A stretch of DNA of 64,000 nt from Bdellovibrionales bacterium Ga0074139 (GCA_001464795.1 LNEB01000014.1:124001-188000); one strand, 5' to 3'. Shown: positions 53,389-62,732, counted from the stretch's first letter. The notes: generated by a model not told the origin, from the letters alone. Program-made: numbers and translations.

Positions 53389-53928
53389 ATGCTCAAATTA
53401 ATCATCGCTCTTTGTTTATTTTTATCCAGTTGCTCACATCCGCCAAAAGCGAAACTTAATTCTAAAAGTGTTTCTGAACCGGTTATTTTACAAATTAATG
53501 AAACAAAAAAGGTAGAGGAAGCTTATCCGCTGACCCCTGAAAAACGTCAAAATCAGACTGACTACAATCCGGTCATGCCAATTGGAAGTGGCTCAAGCGC
53601 TGACATTGCTTTGCTTGGTGCACTGCTGGGAATTTTTGCAATCACAAAATCCAACGAACCACGCAAAGACTTGCGCGGCACCTGTATGTACGGTGAACCC
53701 GAAGTCATGATTTCTGCAACTCCATGCATTCACGTGAAAGTAAAACTATTAACTCAAGACAACCGAATCGCCTCTGAAATGACAACCAATGAAATGGGTG
53801 ACTTCCGCTTTTTTGTTCCAGCTCACAAAACTTACAGCTTACAAGTGATTGATAGAAAAGGCCGAAATGCATTATTGCAAAAGCAAGTGGGACGGTCTGA
53901 TTACGTTACTATTTTTATTAAGCCTTAA
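53389..53928 (+). CDS. Lipoprotein with transthyretin/CnaB-like carboxypeptidase regulatory domain
   Basis: The lipobox is SSCS in MLKLIIALCLFLSSCSHPPK. After a short linker and one hydrophobic patch (ADIALLGALLGIFAI), the C-terminal 80 residues have the pattern of a small Ig-like regulatory domain: PCIHVKVKLLTQDNRIASEM, TNEMGDFRFFVPAHKTYSLQ, then GRSDYVTIFI. Such domains are structural and mediate contacts. Its stop is 6 nt from the convergent CheB-CheR hybrid gene. Confidence 0.72.
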   Translation: MLKLIIALCLFLSSCSHPPKAKLNSKSVSEPVILQINETKKVEEAYPLTPEKRQNQTDYNPVMPIGSGSSADIALLGALLGIFAITKSNEPRKDLRGTCMYGEPEVMISATPCIHVKVKLLTQDNRIASEMTTNEMGDFRFFVPAHKTYSLQVIDRKGRNALLQKQVGRSDYVTIFIKP

Positions 53929-53934
53929 TGGCTG

Positions 53935-56900
53935 TTATTGCCCAGATCCCAAAATCGCCTGTTTCAACTCTTCATTTTCAAAAGGCTTTCTTAAATAGCT
54001 ATTCACCAAAGGATTAGGACCAGCCGTTAAATCGATTAAGTTTTTGTCAGTGGGATCACCAGTAATAATGATACAATTCACACTTTTTGAAAGACCAATT
54101 TTAACTTTTCTTATCAATTCATGACCCTTCATTCCCGGCATGTGCATATCAGTGATAATGACATCGAAATCATTTTTAACCACCAAATCATAAGCTATAT
54201 AACCGTTTTCAGCTTTGACCACTGTGCAACCAAAGGCTTCAATATCTTCTGCTATAAGATCTCTTAATATGGGCTCATCTTCGACAAGAAGAACTCGAAG
54301 ACCTGTACCATCCAAGTTACTTTCTTCATCATTTTTTACATTGGAAATCAATGTCTGGTTTTCAGCAAAGCTAGGAATACTATGCTGAGCCTCAGGAAAA
54401 ATAATTCGAAACTGAGATCCTTTACCTAGCTCGCTATGAAACTCAATTCTTCCTTTATTATCTTCAACTAAGCGCTTTGTTATAGATAAACCTAAACCCG
54501 TACCTAAACCAATAGGTTTAGTTGTAAAAAATGCTTCAAATATTTTCGGATAAATGGATTTATCGATGCCGGTGCCCGTGTCAGTAACTTCAATTACAAC
54601 TTGTAAATCAGTATTACGAGTAACACTGACTCCAATGATTTTTTGGGATGATGTCATTAAAGAATCTTTTGCATTCGAAATTAAATTCATCAAAGCTTGC
54701 TGAATTTGTCCAAAATTGACATAAATATAAAAATCATTAAGTGGTAAAGTATAATTAAGCTGAACTTCTTCTTTTAAATATATTTCTTTAAGTAATCGAA
54801 CCAGTTCTTCTACTAAATTACGTGCCGAATAGGATCCTAACGATGTGTTTTCAGTTCTAGCAAATACACGAAGTCCATTGACAATGTTTCGAATTCTTAA
54901 GGAAGCCGAATCCTGATTTTCAAAAGAAGTCTTTATTGCATTTGTCATCAAACGAGATTCTTCAATTTTTCTTTTTAAATTTTTCTGCTCACCCATGAGG
55001 ATTGCAAGCGGATTATTAATTTCATGTCCTACACTAGCGGCTAGTTCACCGATGGAAGCTAATTTTGCATGTTGAAGACTAACTCGACGTTCTTCATCTA
55101 ATCTTTGTTCTGCTAAAGAAATGTCAGTGTTATCAATATTAACACCAATAATTCGGTAAGGCTCACCTTTCGAATTTTTAAAAATTTTACCTGAAGACCT
55201 AATATACCTTACTTCATTATTTCTTAAGATTCTAAAATTAAGGTCATAGTTTTTTCCTTGTTTAATAAATTCATTAAGGGAATTTGGAGCCGTTAGTTTG
55301 TCTTCAGAAACAAGGAGAGATACCCAGCTATTATAATTTAAAGGTTCTGAAGAATAATCAATTCCATATATATCATACATTTGCTGGTCCCAGAAAAGCT
55401 GATTAGAATCAATTTTCCAATCCCAAATTCCAATTTTAGCTGCAGAAATAGCAAGACTCATTCTCTCCTTTTGCAATTTTACATCCGTCACATTGACTAA
55501 GCTTAGAACATGACCTTGATGCTGACCTATGCTGCTTAGATAAGGATAAATATGACATATGAAACTTTGATTTTTTTGAGTTTCAATTTCAATTTGCATT
55601 GAAACTTTATCACCTTTTGATATTTTATTTTTCAATTCACTTAAGTGAAGACCAAACTCAAGTTCGAAAATGTTTCTACCCACATCACTTTTTCTTACAA
55701 AAAACAAACTTTCTACGACTGGTGTTATTCTTCGAATCAGCCCTTCTTTATCTAAAAAGATAAAACCGACATCTGTGGAATTAATAAGGTTATTCAAATC
55801 ATTATTAATGGACATTATTTCATCTATTTTGGATTGAAGTTCAGTGTTGGAAGTATAGAGCTCTTCATTGACAGAGTTCAGCTCTTCGTTTGTAGACTGA
55901 AATTCTTCATTTGTTGTTTGAAGCTCTTCGTTTGTGGTTTGAAACTCTTCGTTTGTACTTTGAAGTTCCTCGTTGGCCAGTTGCAACTCAGTCAGAACAC
56001 TTTGCAAATCCATTTGAACTTGATCTAATTCCACTTTTAGTGAATTTATAACATGGGAATCAGACTGGGAACTTTGAATAATGACTTCATTTGAAGTTTG
56101 CAAAAATGATCCCATTTGACAAATGAAATAGCCTCTTTGATCAGAACCTTGAATCCATTTTGTCGAAAAAGTAACTTCAGAAATAGTATGTCTTTGATTT
56201 TCAAACTTGAAACCTTCAAATTGTACAATACTTTTAGTCTTTTTGGCCTCAATCATTGATGATTTCAAAGCAAAAGCTAATTTTTCATTAATAAGGGAAG
56301 TAACAGAAGTTGTCAGCAAACCTTCCGAAGAACCTTGTAAAATTTCTCGAGCTTTTCCAAAAACAGCGTGTATTTCGTAAAACTCATTAACGATCAAAGA
56401 ATCAGGATACAGTATTGAAATTACATCATTGAGTACGTTACCTTTTGTTAAGCTTCTGTCAGATCTGTAGCTATCTTTTTGAATAGCTGGTACTTCGAAT
56501 GTTTTTGGAATTTTCCAACTTGTAATAAGCCTTCTGTCCAAGTGGACTGTCTTTTTATACAACCGCCATTTTGGATGAATAATTTCAAAATTTTTCTGCA
56601 AGAAACCCAATGATTCAGAGGGTCCCAAAACTAGAAGTCCACCCATTTTTAAACTAAATACTAAATTAATTAATGCTAAATTTTGTGCATCAATAGTTAA
56701 GTAAATAAGAAGATTGCGACAAACGACCAAATCGATACCCGAAAACGGAGGAGAGCTAACCACATCATTTTTAGAGAAAATGACTAAATCTCGATATTTC
56801 TTTTTTAAAACGCAATGGGAATCTCGCTTGTCAAAATATTTATCAACCAAAACAGGGTCAATTTTTGCAGTGGATTCAATCGGGTATGTGGCACGTCCGG

Positions 56901-57936
56901 CAAATGCTAGATTTTTCAGACTCAGATCAGTCGCAAAAATTTTAATTGGGTTTTTAATTTTTCTTAAATCAAAGCTTTCTTGAACCATTATTAAAAGTGA
57001 ATAGGCTTCTTCACCGCTTGCACATCCAACAGACCAAATTCGAAATTCTTCACTTTTTGTAGGATTGTAAGCATCTATTTGATCTTTAAGTGTTTCAAAA
57101 AATTCTGGGTCCCTAAAAAACTCTGTTACGGATATTAAAATATCTTCAAAAACTAAATCAATTTCTTTTGGATTAAGCTTTAGAAAATTGAGATAATCAT
57201 CGGCTTCTAAATAATTTTTAGAAATCATTTGTTTTGCGATACGGCGACATAGAGTTGTTGGCTTGTAGTCCCTTATCCTAAAAGCATTGTCCTGGCTCAG
57301 AAGATCTTCAAAACTTTTAAGATTCGCTTGAATTTTTAGAAAAAGGGAATGACCAGTGTCAGTCTTTTCAAGACTTGATTTTGTAATTTCTGAAAAAACA
57401 TCAGAGGCTTTTAATATTTTTGAATAGTAACCACTTTTTATAATGGCGTTTGGTAGTTCTGGATATTCAGCTTCGGTGGGTTCTTGAACATAAACTTCAC
57501 CCCCCGATTCAATAATATTTTGACAGCCGATTTCTCCACTACCCATAGAGCCTGATAAAATAATACCTGTTGATTGAGGACCGTACTCTTTTGAAATGGA
57601 CTTAAAAAACTGATCTATTGCGTACTGATAAGTATTGGCTTCAGGTAACAAAGCTAATTTAAAAACACCTAGCGTAATTTGCGCTTGGAACCCTGGTGGG
57701 ATAAGATAAATTGTATTTTCTTGAACTATAAGATCATTTTCAGCATTCACAACAGGAAATGAAACTTTTCCTGACAACAGCTCTTTCATTAAGCTTTTAG
57801 AATTAGGATCCAGATGCTGAATTATAACGTAAGAAGTGGGTCTTTCGAGTACTTCTATTTGGCTTAGTATTTCAATTAATGGCGACAGACCACCAGATGA
57901 TGCACCAATACCTACCACTGAAAGCTTTTTAAACAT
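53935..57936 (-). CDS. CheB-CheR-coiled-coil-PAS-histidine kinase-receiver hybrid (1333 aa)
   Basis: Domain order: CheB methylesterase-like (Ser13 in IGASSGGL, His41 in IIQHLDPNS; but Ser133 stands where LSGxGSDGxxG has the catalytic Asp), CheR methyltransferase-like (WSVGCASGEEAYSL, VCRNLLIYL), a heptad coiled coil with near-identical NEE(L/F)Q(T/S) units, two PAS domains, HisKA (His971 in VGHEINNPLAI), HATPase (TDTGTGID, GLGTGLGLSITKR) and a C-terminal receiver (Asp1263 in DVIITDMHMPG). Related CheB/CheR hybrids exist in many environmental bacteria. Chemoreceptor links are inferred only. No methyl-accepting protein gene lies nearby. Confidence 0.92.
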   Translation of the reverse strand: MFKKLSVVGIGASSGGLSPLIEILSQIEVLERPTSYVIIQHLDPNSKSLMKELLSGKVSFPVVNAENDLIVQENTIYLIPPGFQAQITLGVFKLALLPEANTYQYAIDQFFKSISKEYGPQSTGIILSGSMGSGEIGCQNIIESGGEVYVQEPTEAEYPELPNAIIKSGYYSKILKASDVFSEITKSSLEKTDTGHSLFLKIQANLKSFEDLLSQDNAFRIRDYKPTTLCRRIAKQMISKNYLEADDYLNFLKLNPKEIDLVFEDILISVTEFFRDPEFFETLKDQIDAYNPTKSEEFRIWSVGCASGEEAYSLLIMVQESFDLRKIKNPIKIFATDLSLKNLAFAGRATYPIESTAKIDPVLVDKYFDKRDSHCVLKKKYRDLVIFSKNDVVSSPPFSGIDLVVCRNLLIYLTIDAQNLALINLVFSLKMGGLLVLGPSESLGFLQKNFEIIHPKWRLYKKTVHLDRRLITSWKIPKTFEVPAIQKDSYRSDRSLTKGNVLNDVISILYPDSLIVNEFYEIHAVFGKAREILQGSSEGLLTTSVTSLINEKLAFALKSSMIEAKKTKSIVQFEGFKFENQRHTISEVTFSTKWIQGSDQRGYFICQMGSFLQTSNEVIIQSSQSDSHVINSLKVELDQVQMDLQSVLTELQLANEELQSTNEEFQTTNEELQTTNEEFQSTNEELNSVNEELYTSNTELQSKIDEIMSINNDLNNLINSTDVGFIFLDKEGLIRRITPVVESLFFVRKSDVGRNIFELEFGLHLSELKNKISKGDKVSMQIEIETQKNQSFICHIYPYLSSIGQHQGHVLSLVNVTDVKLQKERMSLAISAAKIGIWDWKIDSNQLFWDQQMYDIYGIDYSSEPLNYNSWVSLLVSEDKLTAPNSLNEFIKQGKNYDLNFRILRNNEVRYIRSSGKIFKNSKGEPYRIIGVNIDNTDISLAEQRLDEERRVSLQHAKLASIGELAASVGHEINNPLAILMGEQKNLKRKIEESRLMTNAIKTSFENQDSASLRIRNIVNGLRVFARTENTSLGSYSARNLVEELVRLLKEIYLKEEVQLNYTLPLNDFYIYVNFGQIQQALMNLISNAKDSLMTSSQKIIGVSVTRNTDLQVVIEVTDTGTGIDKSIYPKIFEAFFTTKPIGLGTGLGLSITKRLVEDNKGRIEFHSELGKGSQFRIIFPEAQHSIPSFAENQTLISNVKNDEESNLDGTGLRVLLVEDEPILRDLIAEDIEAFGCTVVKAENGYIAYDLVVKNDFDVIITDMHMPGMKGHELIRKVKIGLSKSVNCIIITGDPTDKNLIDLTAGPNPLVNSYLRKPFENEELKQAILGSGQ
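55861..55986 (-). repeat. In-frame 21-nt tandem repeats coding for heptads
   Basis: About six degenerate 21-nt units (plus strand pattern (g/a)(c/t)TCTTC(g/a)TTTGT...TTGAA) encode the seven-residue NEE(L/F)Q(T/S)T units of the hybrid kinase. The repeat keeps the frame, so it sets the length of the coiled coil between CheR and PAS. Slippage could change that length between strains. Confidence 0.7.
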
Positions 57937-58137
57937 TCGACCTCTATTAAAGAACTATGGGTGATCGCAAATGTGAATACAAGTCATCATACAAATCAAT
58001 ATTTTGTGTTGAGCAGAATAAAATTGAACAAAACTCACTATAGTATAACAATAGTACACAGTTACGCAGCGAAGGGCTCAAAAAATGAGTCCCCAGATTT
58101 TATCTCATTTACATTAAAATCAGGCACAAATGCAGGA

Positions 58138-58341
58138 CTAAGGATTATCAGCCATAGCATCGTTGATGAACTTGATTTGTCCATCTAACGAATGAACCGC
58201 TCTGTTACTCTCGGTTCTGTTAGCTGAAGAATGAATTCCAACGATCAAAAGCTCTTCGCCGTTTTGAATGATCAAAGGGCCTCCGCTCATACCCACATAC
58301 GTAGAACATTCGTGAGTCAGAAAATTCTGGCTAGGAAAAAT
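58138..58341 (-). pseudogene. Decayed C-terminal fragment of a trypsin-like serine protease
   Basis: Reading the minus strand from 58341 down to the TAG at 58138-58140 gives an uninterrupted ~67-residue sequence. It contains ECSTYVGMSGGPLII, ELLIVGIHSSAN and DGQIKFINDAM, the serine-loop and last strands of a chymotrypsin-fold protease. The frame meets a stop just upstream (TGA at 58342-58344), and no His or Asp part is found before it. The 615-nt region 57937-58551 otherwise contains no intact gene. It is similar in type to the intact protein at 48051-49097. Confidence 0.72.
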
Positions 58342-58522
58342 TCAAGTATACCAATTAAACTCACAGGTAAAGTAGCAAACAAGTTTTCTTAATGTTTCAA
58401 TTTGAGACTAATTCCAAATTGCAGTCCCTTTGGTGGCACTTCCTTTGCGTAATCCATTTATAGGTTGGCTGCGGTTCACTTCCCTTTCATAAGAGAAGTT
58501 TTCCCTGGCAAAAATTGCGTAA

Positions 58523-58541
58523 ATGACGCCTAAAACGTCAT
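58523..58541 (+). promoter_or_regulatory. Short leader hairpin before a secreted-protein gene
   Basis: ATGACG (58523-58528) pairs with CGTCAT (58536-58541), loop 7 nt. It is directly before the GGAGG ribosome site and the ATG at 58552. It may affect translation; no direct evidence. Confidence 0.3.
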
Positions 58542-58551
58542 CGGAGGATCA

Positions 58552-58959
58552 ATGTTACGTTTACTTTGTCTTATTTTAGCACTTCATTCGTCGGCTGCTT
58601 ATGCCGCCATCTCTGAGCTGAGTGGCTTTGATATAAGAAAAAAAACTGAACGCTATGAGCTCATGTTAGGCCCCGAAAATGATCTTTTAGAAGAACGAGA
58701 TCTTGTTGTTTTCAAAATAAGTAATTCAAAACGTAAAAAAATTTTTAGTGGCAGCGTAGTCTTCACTCAAGAAGATCCAACCAAAGATATCGAAGCCATC
58801 TATAAAACTGAAAATCTCACCTTACAGCTTGGAACCCTACAGCCCAATCTGGATAAACGAACGGGTAAAAGAGTTATAGTGGTGAAAATGAATCCCCTTG
58901 ATCCCAAGCGAAAGACTTTGGTTTTTGAATCCAAAGAAGTGCTTAATTCTATAGAATAA
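58552..58959 (+). CDS. Small secreted protein, unknown function
   Basis: The product has a signal peptide (MLRLLCLILALHSSAAYAA) and a ~115-residue, charged, beta-rich mature region (LVVFKISNSKRKKIFSGSVV, GKRVIVVKMNPLDPKRKTLV). There are no cysteines in the mature part. A GGAGG ribosome site lies 4 nt before the ATG. I do not recognise a family. It is followed 121 nt later by the repeat lipoprotein gene, so coregulation is uncertain. Confidence 0.7.
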   Translation: MLRLLCLILALHSSAAYAAISELSGFDIRKKTERYELMLGPENDLLEERDLVVFKISNSKRKKIFSGSVVFTQEDPTKDIEAIYKTENLTLQLGTLQPNLDKRTGKRVIVVKMNPLDPKRKTLVFESKEVLNSIE

Positions 58960-59080
58960 TGACCATTTTTGGCTTTTGTTCAAACCCTATACGGTCAACA
59001 AAACCTAAAGTGGCTTATATTAACATCGAAGCGGGTCCTAGAAGTGCAATGATTTAAAGATTAGGACTTAGGAGAAATTT

Positions 59081-60553
59081 ATGAAATTTTTATTGTTGGC
59101 TCTATCTGCATCACTCTTAACAGTTGGCTGTTCACAGCCCAAAAACCGCTTAACTGATGATAAAAATACATCTTACCAGAAAAAATTGGCCAAAGAAAAT
59201 GCAGCTAAAACAGCCTCTGCTCAAGAAAAAGTAGTTTTAGACCTTAAAACTCCTGAAGGCACTGTACAAATTCCAATCGACACAAACTTAAACAAACCAA
59301 CAGTAGCAAGAACTGATGAAGACCGACTTCCTGAAGTGACCGTGCCTAAGCCTGCTGTTACTGGCGCGCCTGTTGTCTTAGAAAAATCAGGTGCTGCATC
59401 AACAGCTTCTGCAGCTGCAGAAGTCACTGCTCAGCCAGCTGCTCAACCAGATACTCAAGCAGCTTCAGAGGCAGCAACAGCACCGGCCGAGGCCGTACAA
59501 ACACCTATTGATACCGAAAAAAGTCGTGAAAAAGCACAAAAGGACATCGCTGCTGCTGCAGGTGTTGATCAATCTTACAAATTAAATTTTGAAGAAGTCA
59601 TGTCTTTGTTTAAACAAATTTTTTTAGTGATTCCAGATCAAGCATCAGTGGTTAATTCAATTAGACTTTTCAACTCTCCTGAATCAGGATTGGATCTTAG
59701 CAAATTAGGTTTGAAAATTAATGGAACTGAAACAGGCCTCGATCTTGGAATTACAAGTGAAGACAAAGACCTTGTTCTATTCAAAGACGTAAAATTCAAG
59801 TTTGGAACTCCTGCGTTGTTGAATTCAGATGGCATTCAGCTTTTAACAGCCTGTGCTGATGAAAAATGTACTATTATTTTGATCTCCTTTACAAAAGTAA
59901 AAGACGGCAATGTTTTGTTTAATCTTCCTAACTTTGTGAAAATAGAAAATAACACCCTGACAGCTGCTGGCTTAAAAACAGACGCTGAGTATGCTAAAGA
60001 GGCCGAGGAATTTGCTAAGAAAAATCCTTCTCAAGCCGGTTCACAAACAAGTGCTGAAGAAACTAAGCCAGTACCTGCCCAAGAAAAGCTCAACTTGTTT
60101 GAACTTAATTCTGTCCGAGAACAAATCACTCGCACGGGTTTAGTAAAAAGTGACGACGAACTGAATCGTCTTACAACATCATTCATTTCACCTGATCTCA
60201 AGATGGATCCAAGTAAAGTGGGAGTTGCTTTTGGCGGTGATGCAGAAGTTCTTCACCTGATTATTGGATATGACAATCAAGCTATTGCTGAAGCAGGAGA
60301 TTTAAAATTTCAGTTCGGTACAGCAATTAAGAGAAACTTGGAAAACAACTTCGTATTCAGCGGGATCTGCAGTAATGAAAAGTGCGAAATTATTTTTGCA
60401 GCCTTCACAAAAATTGAAAATGATAAGATGGTTTTTAATCTTCCTTTAATATTAAGAAAATCAAACAACCAAATTCAAATGGTTGGCCTAAAAACACCTG
60501 CTGAGTATGAAGCTGAAGCGCGTGAATTTTTACAGTCTGAACAAAAGAAATAA
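59081..60553 (+). CDS. Lipoprotein with Ala/Pro-rich linker and two repeated domains
   Basis: The lipobox is TVGCS in MKFLLLALSASLLTVGCSQP. A low-complexity Ala/Gln/Thr/Pro linker (about residues 85-150) spaces the lipid anchor from two similar domains of ~130 residues (about 160-315 and 335-485). Both have parallel segments such as FGTPALLNSDGIQLLTACAD / FGTAIKRNLENNFVFSGICS, EKCTIILISFTKVKDGNVLF / EKCEIIFAAFTKIENDKMVF, and end in GLKTDAEYAKEAEEFAKK / GLKTPAEYEAEAREFLQS. This shows an internal duplication. The linker suggests it spans towards another layer such as peptidoglycan. The family is not known to me. Confidence 0.8.
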   Translation: MKFLLLALSASLLTVGCSQPKNRLTDDKNTSYQKKLAKENAAKTASAQEKVVLDLKTPEGTVQIPIDTNLNKPTVARTDEDRLPEVTVPKPAVTGAPVVLEKSGAASTASAAAEVTAQPAAQPDTQAASEAATAPAEAVQTPIDTEKSREKAQKDIAAAAGVDQSYKLNFEEVMSLFKQIFLVIPDQASVVNSIRLFNSPESGLDLSKLGLKINGTETGLDLGITSEDKDLVLFKDVKFKFGTPALLNSDGIQLLTACADEKCTIILISFTKVKDGNVLFNLPNFVKIENNTLTAAGLKTDAEYAKEAEEFAKKNPSQAGSQTSAEETKPVPAQEKLNLFELNSVREQITRTGLVKSDDELNRLTTSFISPDLKMDPSKVGVAFGGDAEVLHLIIGYDNQAIAEAGDLKFQFGTAIKRNLENNFVFSGICSNEKCEIIFAAFTKIENDKMVFNLPLILRKSNNQIQMVGLKTPAEYEAEAREFLQSEQKK

Positions 60554-60562
60554 ACTCTTGAG

Positions 60563-61243
60563 CTATTTTCTACGGAACCATTTGGAAAATAGCTCGGCAT
60601 AAAGCTCGCGAACAAGATTAAATAGTTCAGGGCTGGATCCCGTTTCTTTCAAAAATTGAACTCCAAATTCAAACTCATTTTTAGTGGCTTTAGAAAACCG
60701 AACATGACCGTACTCAATAAATTCAGCACGAGCTCCAATTTTTAACTTAAGCCCGATGTGGGATCCCATATCCCACTTAATTCCTTGGCTTATTTTTAAA
60801 CTACAACCACCCTCACTAATATCCACAAGCTTGGCTTGTTCGCTCATTCGGTGACCGTTTAATTCAAACACTTGCACATGAGCAGGGTAATTAGCTGGCA
60901 ATCTTAAGCGAAAACTTTGTCGTCTTTGAACTTTATAAAGGGGTCCTTCGATGACCACAAAAAACTCTGTGCCTGTATCTAAAACAAAGGCCTGAGAAAA
61001 AAAACGATCCCCATTATGATTAATCTGAATTGACAGTTGTTCCTGCGTAAGTGGTCGCATGGAAATAGGATACGTTAGTTGTAATTTGAATGGTGGAATC
61101 CATTTTTTGACTTTTGTCAGTAGTGTTTTTTGATCAGTGAATTTTATAAATAAGTCAGATTGCTGATTCGCAAATTCAGAAAGTAATTGGTCTCTTTCTG
61201 CTGATCTTGGTATCATTTGAAAAATTTTTTGATCCATAGTCAT
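60563..61243 (-). CDS. PilZ-domain protein (c-di-GMP binding), YcgR-like layout
   Basis: The C-terminal PilZ domain has both c-di-GMP motifs: RxxxR in QRRQSFRLRLP and DxSxxG in LVDISEGGCSLKI. The N-terminal ~100 residues form a beta-rich PilZN-like domain (YPISMRPLTQEQLSIQINHN). The length of 226 aa is close to YcgR-type flagellar brakes, so a motility role is possible, but no flagellar genes are nearby. It ends 9 nt from the convergent lipoprotein gene. Confidence 0.85.
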   Translation of the reverse strand: MTMDQKIFQMIPRSAERDQLLSEFANQQSDLFIKFTDQKTLLTKVKKWIPPFKLQLTYPISMRPLTQEQLSIQINHNGDRFFSQAFVLDTGTEFFVVIEGPLYKVQRRQSFRLRLPANYPAHVQVFELNGHRMSEQAKLVDISEGGCSLKISQGIKWDMGSHIGLKLKIGARAEFIEYGHVRFSKATKNEFEFGVQFLKETGSSPELFNLVRELYAELFSKWFRRK

Positions 61244-61285
61244 TTCTCTTCATTTTAGAAGTGTTTAACTGCATAATGCAACGAT

Positions 61286-61834
61286 ATGAAAAGATTTTTA
61301 ATTCTCCTCACAATCATTTTTGCCCCGGGCTTTCTACTAGCAACGACAAGCACGCTGTATAACATTAAAGCCTCTTCTATTGACGGAAAACCTGTTGCAA
61401 TGAATCAGTACAAGGGCAAGGTTCTAATTATTGTGAATACAGCTTCTCAGTGTGGCTATACCCCACAGCTAAAAGGTCTAGAGGCAATCTATAAGAAGTA
61501 TAAATCAAAGGGACTAGAAGTATTGGCTTTTCCAAGTAACGACTTTAAACAAGACCCTAGCTCGAATACAGAAATCATGTCCTATGCTCAAAAGAACTTT
61601 CAGGTCTCATTTCCTTTTTTCGAAAAGAATTCAGTGGTCGGAGCAAGCCAGCAACCGGTTTACAAATATTTAACTGATAAGCAACCTGCTACGGTTTTTA
61701 AAGATGTGGCATGGAACTTTGAAAAGTTCATTGTTGGTAAAAATGGCGAAGTCTTGGCTCGATTTCCATCAAGTACCACACCCGAGTCCGAACAGATGAT
61801 TGAAGCCATTGAAAAAGCTTTAGCTAAAAAATAA
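61286..61834 (+). CDS. Secreted glutathione peroxidase-family protein, 1-Cys type
   Basis: The signal peptide (MKRFLILLTIIFAPGFLLAT) targets it to the periplasm. The peroxidatic Cys is in NTASQCGYTPQLKGLE (Cys in place of Sec), with the catalytic Trp and Asn in VAWNFEKFIVG. The usual second positions are changed: FPCNQF is FPSNDF, and the resolving Cys of thioredoxin-dependent members is Ala (IMSYAQKNF). So it cannot form the standard disulfide and would need another thiol donor. The length of 182 aa is normal. Its stop is 1 nt from that of convergent murB. Confidence 0.88.
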   Translation: MKRFLILLTIIFAPGFLLATTSTLYNIKASSIDGKPVAMNQYKGKVLIIVNTASQCGYTPQLKGLEAIYKKYKSKGLEVLAFPSNDFKQDPSSNTEIMSYAQKNFQVSFPFFEKNSVVGASQQPVYKYLTDKQPATVFKDVAWNFEKFIVGKNGEVLARFPSSTTPESEQMIEAIEKALAKK

Positions 61835-61835
61835 T

Positions 61836-62732
61836 TTACCAATCTCCCAGGCGAACAACTTCAGTCTGCATTTGCACTCCAGTTTGTTGAAACACTGTGC
61901 TTTGAACCTTCATCATCAAATCCCAAGTATCTTGGGCTGTTGCCTGTCCAAGATTAACGATAAAATTACAATGCTTCTGAGAAACCTCAGCTTCACCTAT
62001 GCGTTGCCCCTTAAGACCACAACTTTGAATTAATTGTGCAGCTCTATGGCCGGGAGGATTTATAAAAACTGAACCACAGGATGGCATATCTAAAGGCTGC
62101 TTAGAAAGTCGATTTCTATTGGCTTCTTTCACTTTTTTTAAAATTTCAGAATCTTTGTTGGAAGAATATTTGAGCTTTGCTTTAATAATCACACCTGGCT
62201 GCCAACCGTTACAATGACGGTATTGCCAATTCAATTCAGAATGTTGAAACTCAACTTCCTCAAAACTATTATCTAGTCTACGTAGCACAGTAAAAGAATG
62301 AACAATCTCGCCAAATTCTTTAGGAACAAAAGGCTCTGAGACACCTGCATTCATTACAATCCCGCCACCGACGTCACCAGGTAATCCAGCTAAAAACAAA
62401 GCAGCAGGAAGTTGATATTTTAAAAAAACTTTTAATATTTCTGATTTCGCTGTGCCACTGAGACAGTGGATATGAATTTCGTTCTTTTCTTCTAAAACCT
62501 GGACTGAAGAAAATTTTCTTAAACTGATTGTAAGTCCACGGATTCCTTTATCTGCGATTAAAACGTTTGTTCCACCGCCCATAAATGTGACAGATAACTT
62601 TTGTTTTAATGCCCAAAGCCAAGCTTCTTTTAATTCATCAACATTCGTTGGGAAACATAAATAGTCGGCGCTACCACCGATCAACCAAGAAGTATAAGGC
62701 GCCAGTTTAACATTTTCTTTTATTTCAATCAT
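61836..62732 (-). CDS. murB: UDP-N-acetylenolpyruvoylglucosamine reductase
   Basis: Reduces UDP-GlcNAc-enolpyruvate to UDP-MurNAc, an early step of peptidoglycan synthesis. FAD-binding block SWLIGGSADYLCFP and VTFMGGGTNVLIADKG; the catalytic Ser is in MPSCGSVFINPPGHRAAQL, and the final Glu is in MQTEVVRLG. The length of 298 aa fits the short MurB type (type II, as in Gram-positives and many others). Its ATG overlaps the murC stop by 4 nt (ATGA). Confidence 0.95.
   Translation of the reverse strand: MIEIKENVKLAPYTSWLIGGSADYLCFPTNVDELKEAWLWALKQKLSVTFMGGGTNVLIADKGIRGLTISLRKFSSVQVLEEKNEIHIHCLSGTAKSEILKVFLKYQLPAALFLAGLPGDVGGGIVMNAGVSEPFVPKEFGEIVHSFTVLRRLDNSFEEVEFQHSELNWQYRHCNGWQPGVIIKAKLKYSSNKDSEILKKVKEANRNRLSKQPLDMPSCGSVFINPPGHRAAQLIQSCGLKGQRIGEAEVSQKHCNFIVNLGQATAQDTWDLMMKVQSTVFQQTGVQMQTEVVRLGDW

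Noticed and set aside
55834-56028. Plus-strand frame with regular repeats (64 residues)
   Set aside because: It is the reverse reading of the 21-nt heptad repeats of the hybrid kinase. No ribosome site and no independent signature.
57961-58188. 75-residue plus-strand frame in the gene-poor gap
   Set aside because: No ribosome site, no recognisable features, and its end runs antisense to the decayed protease fragment.
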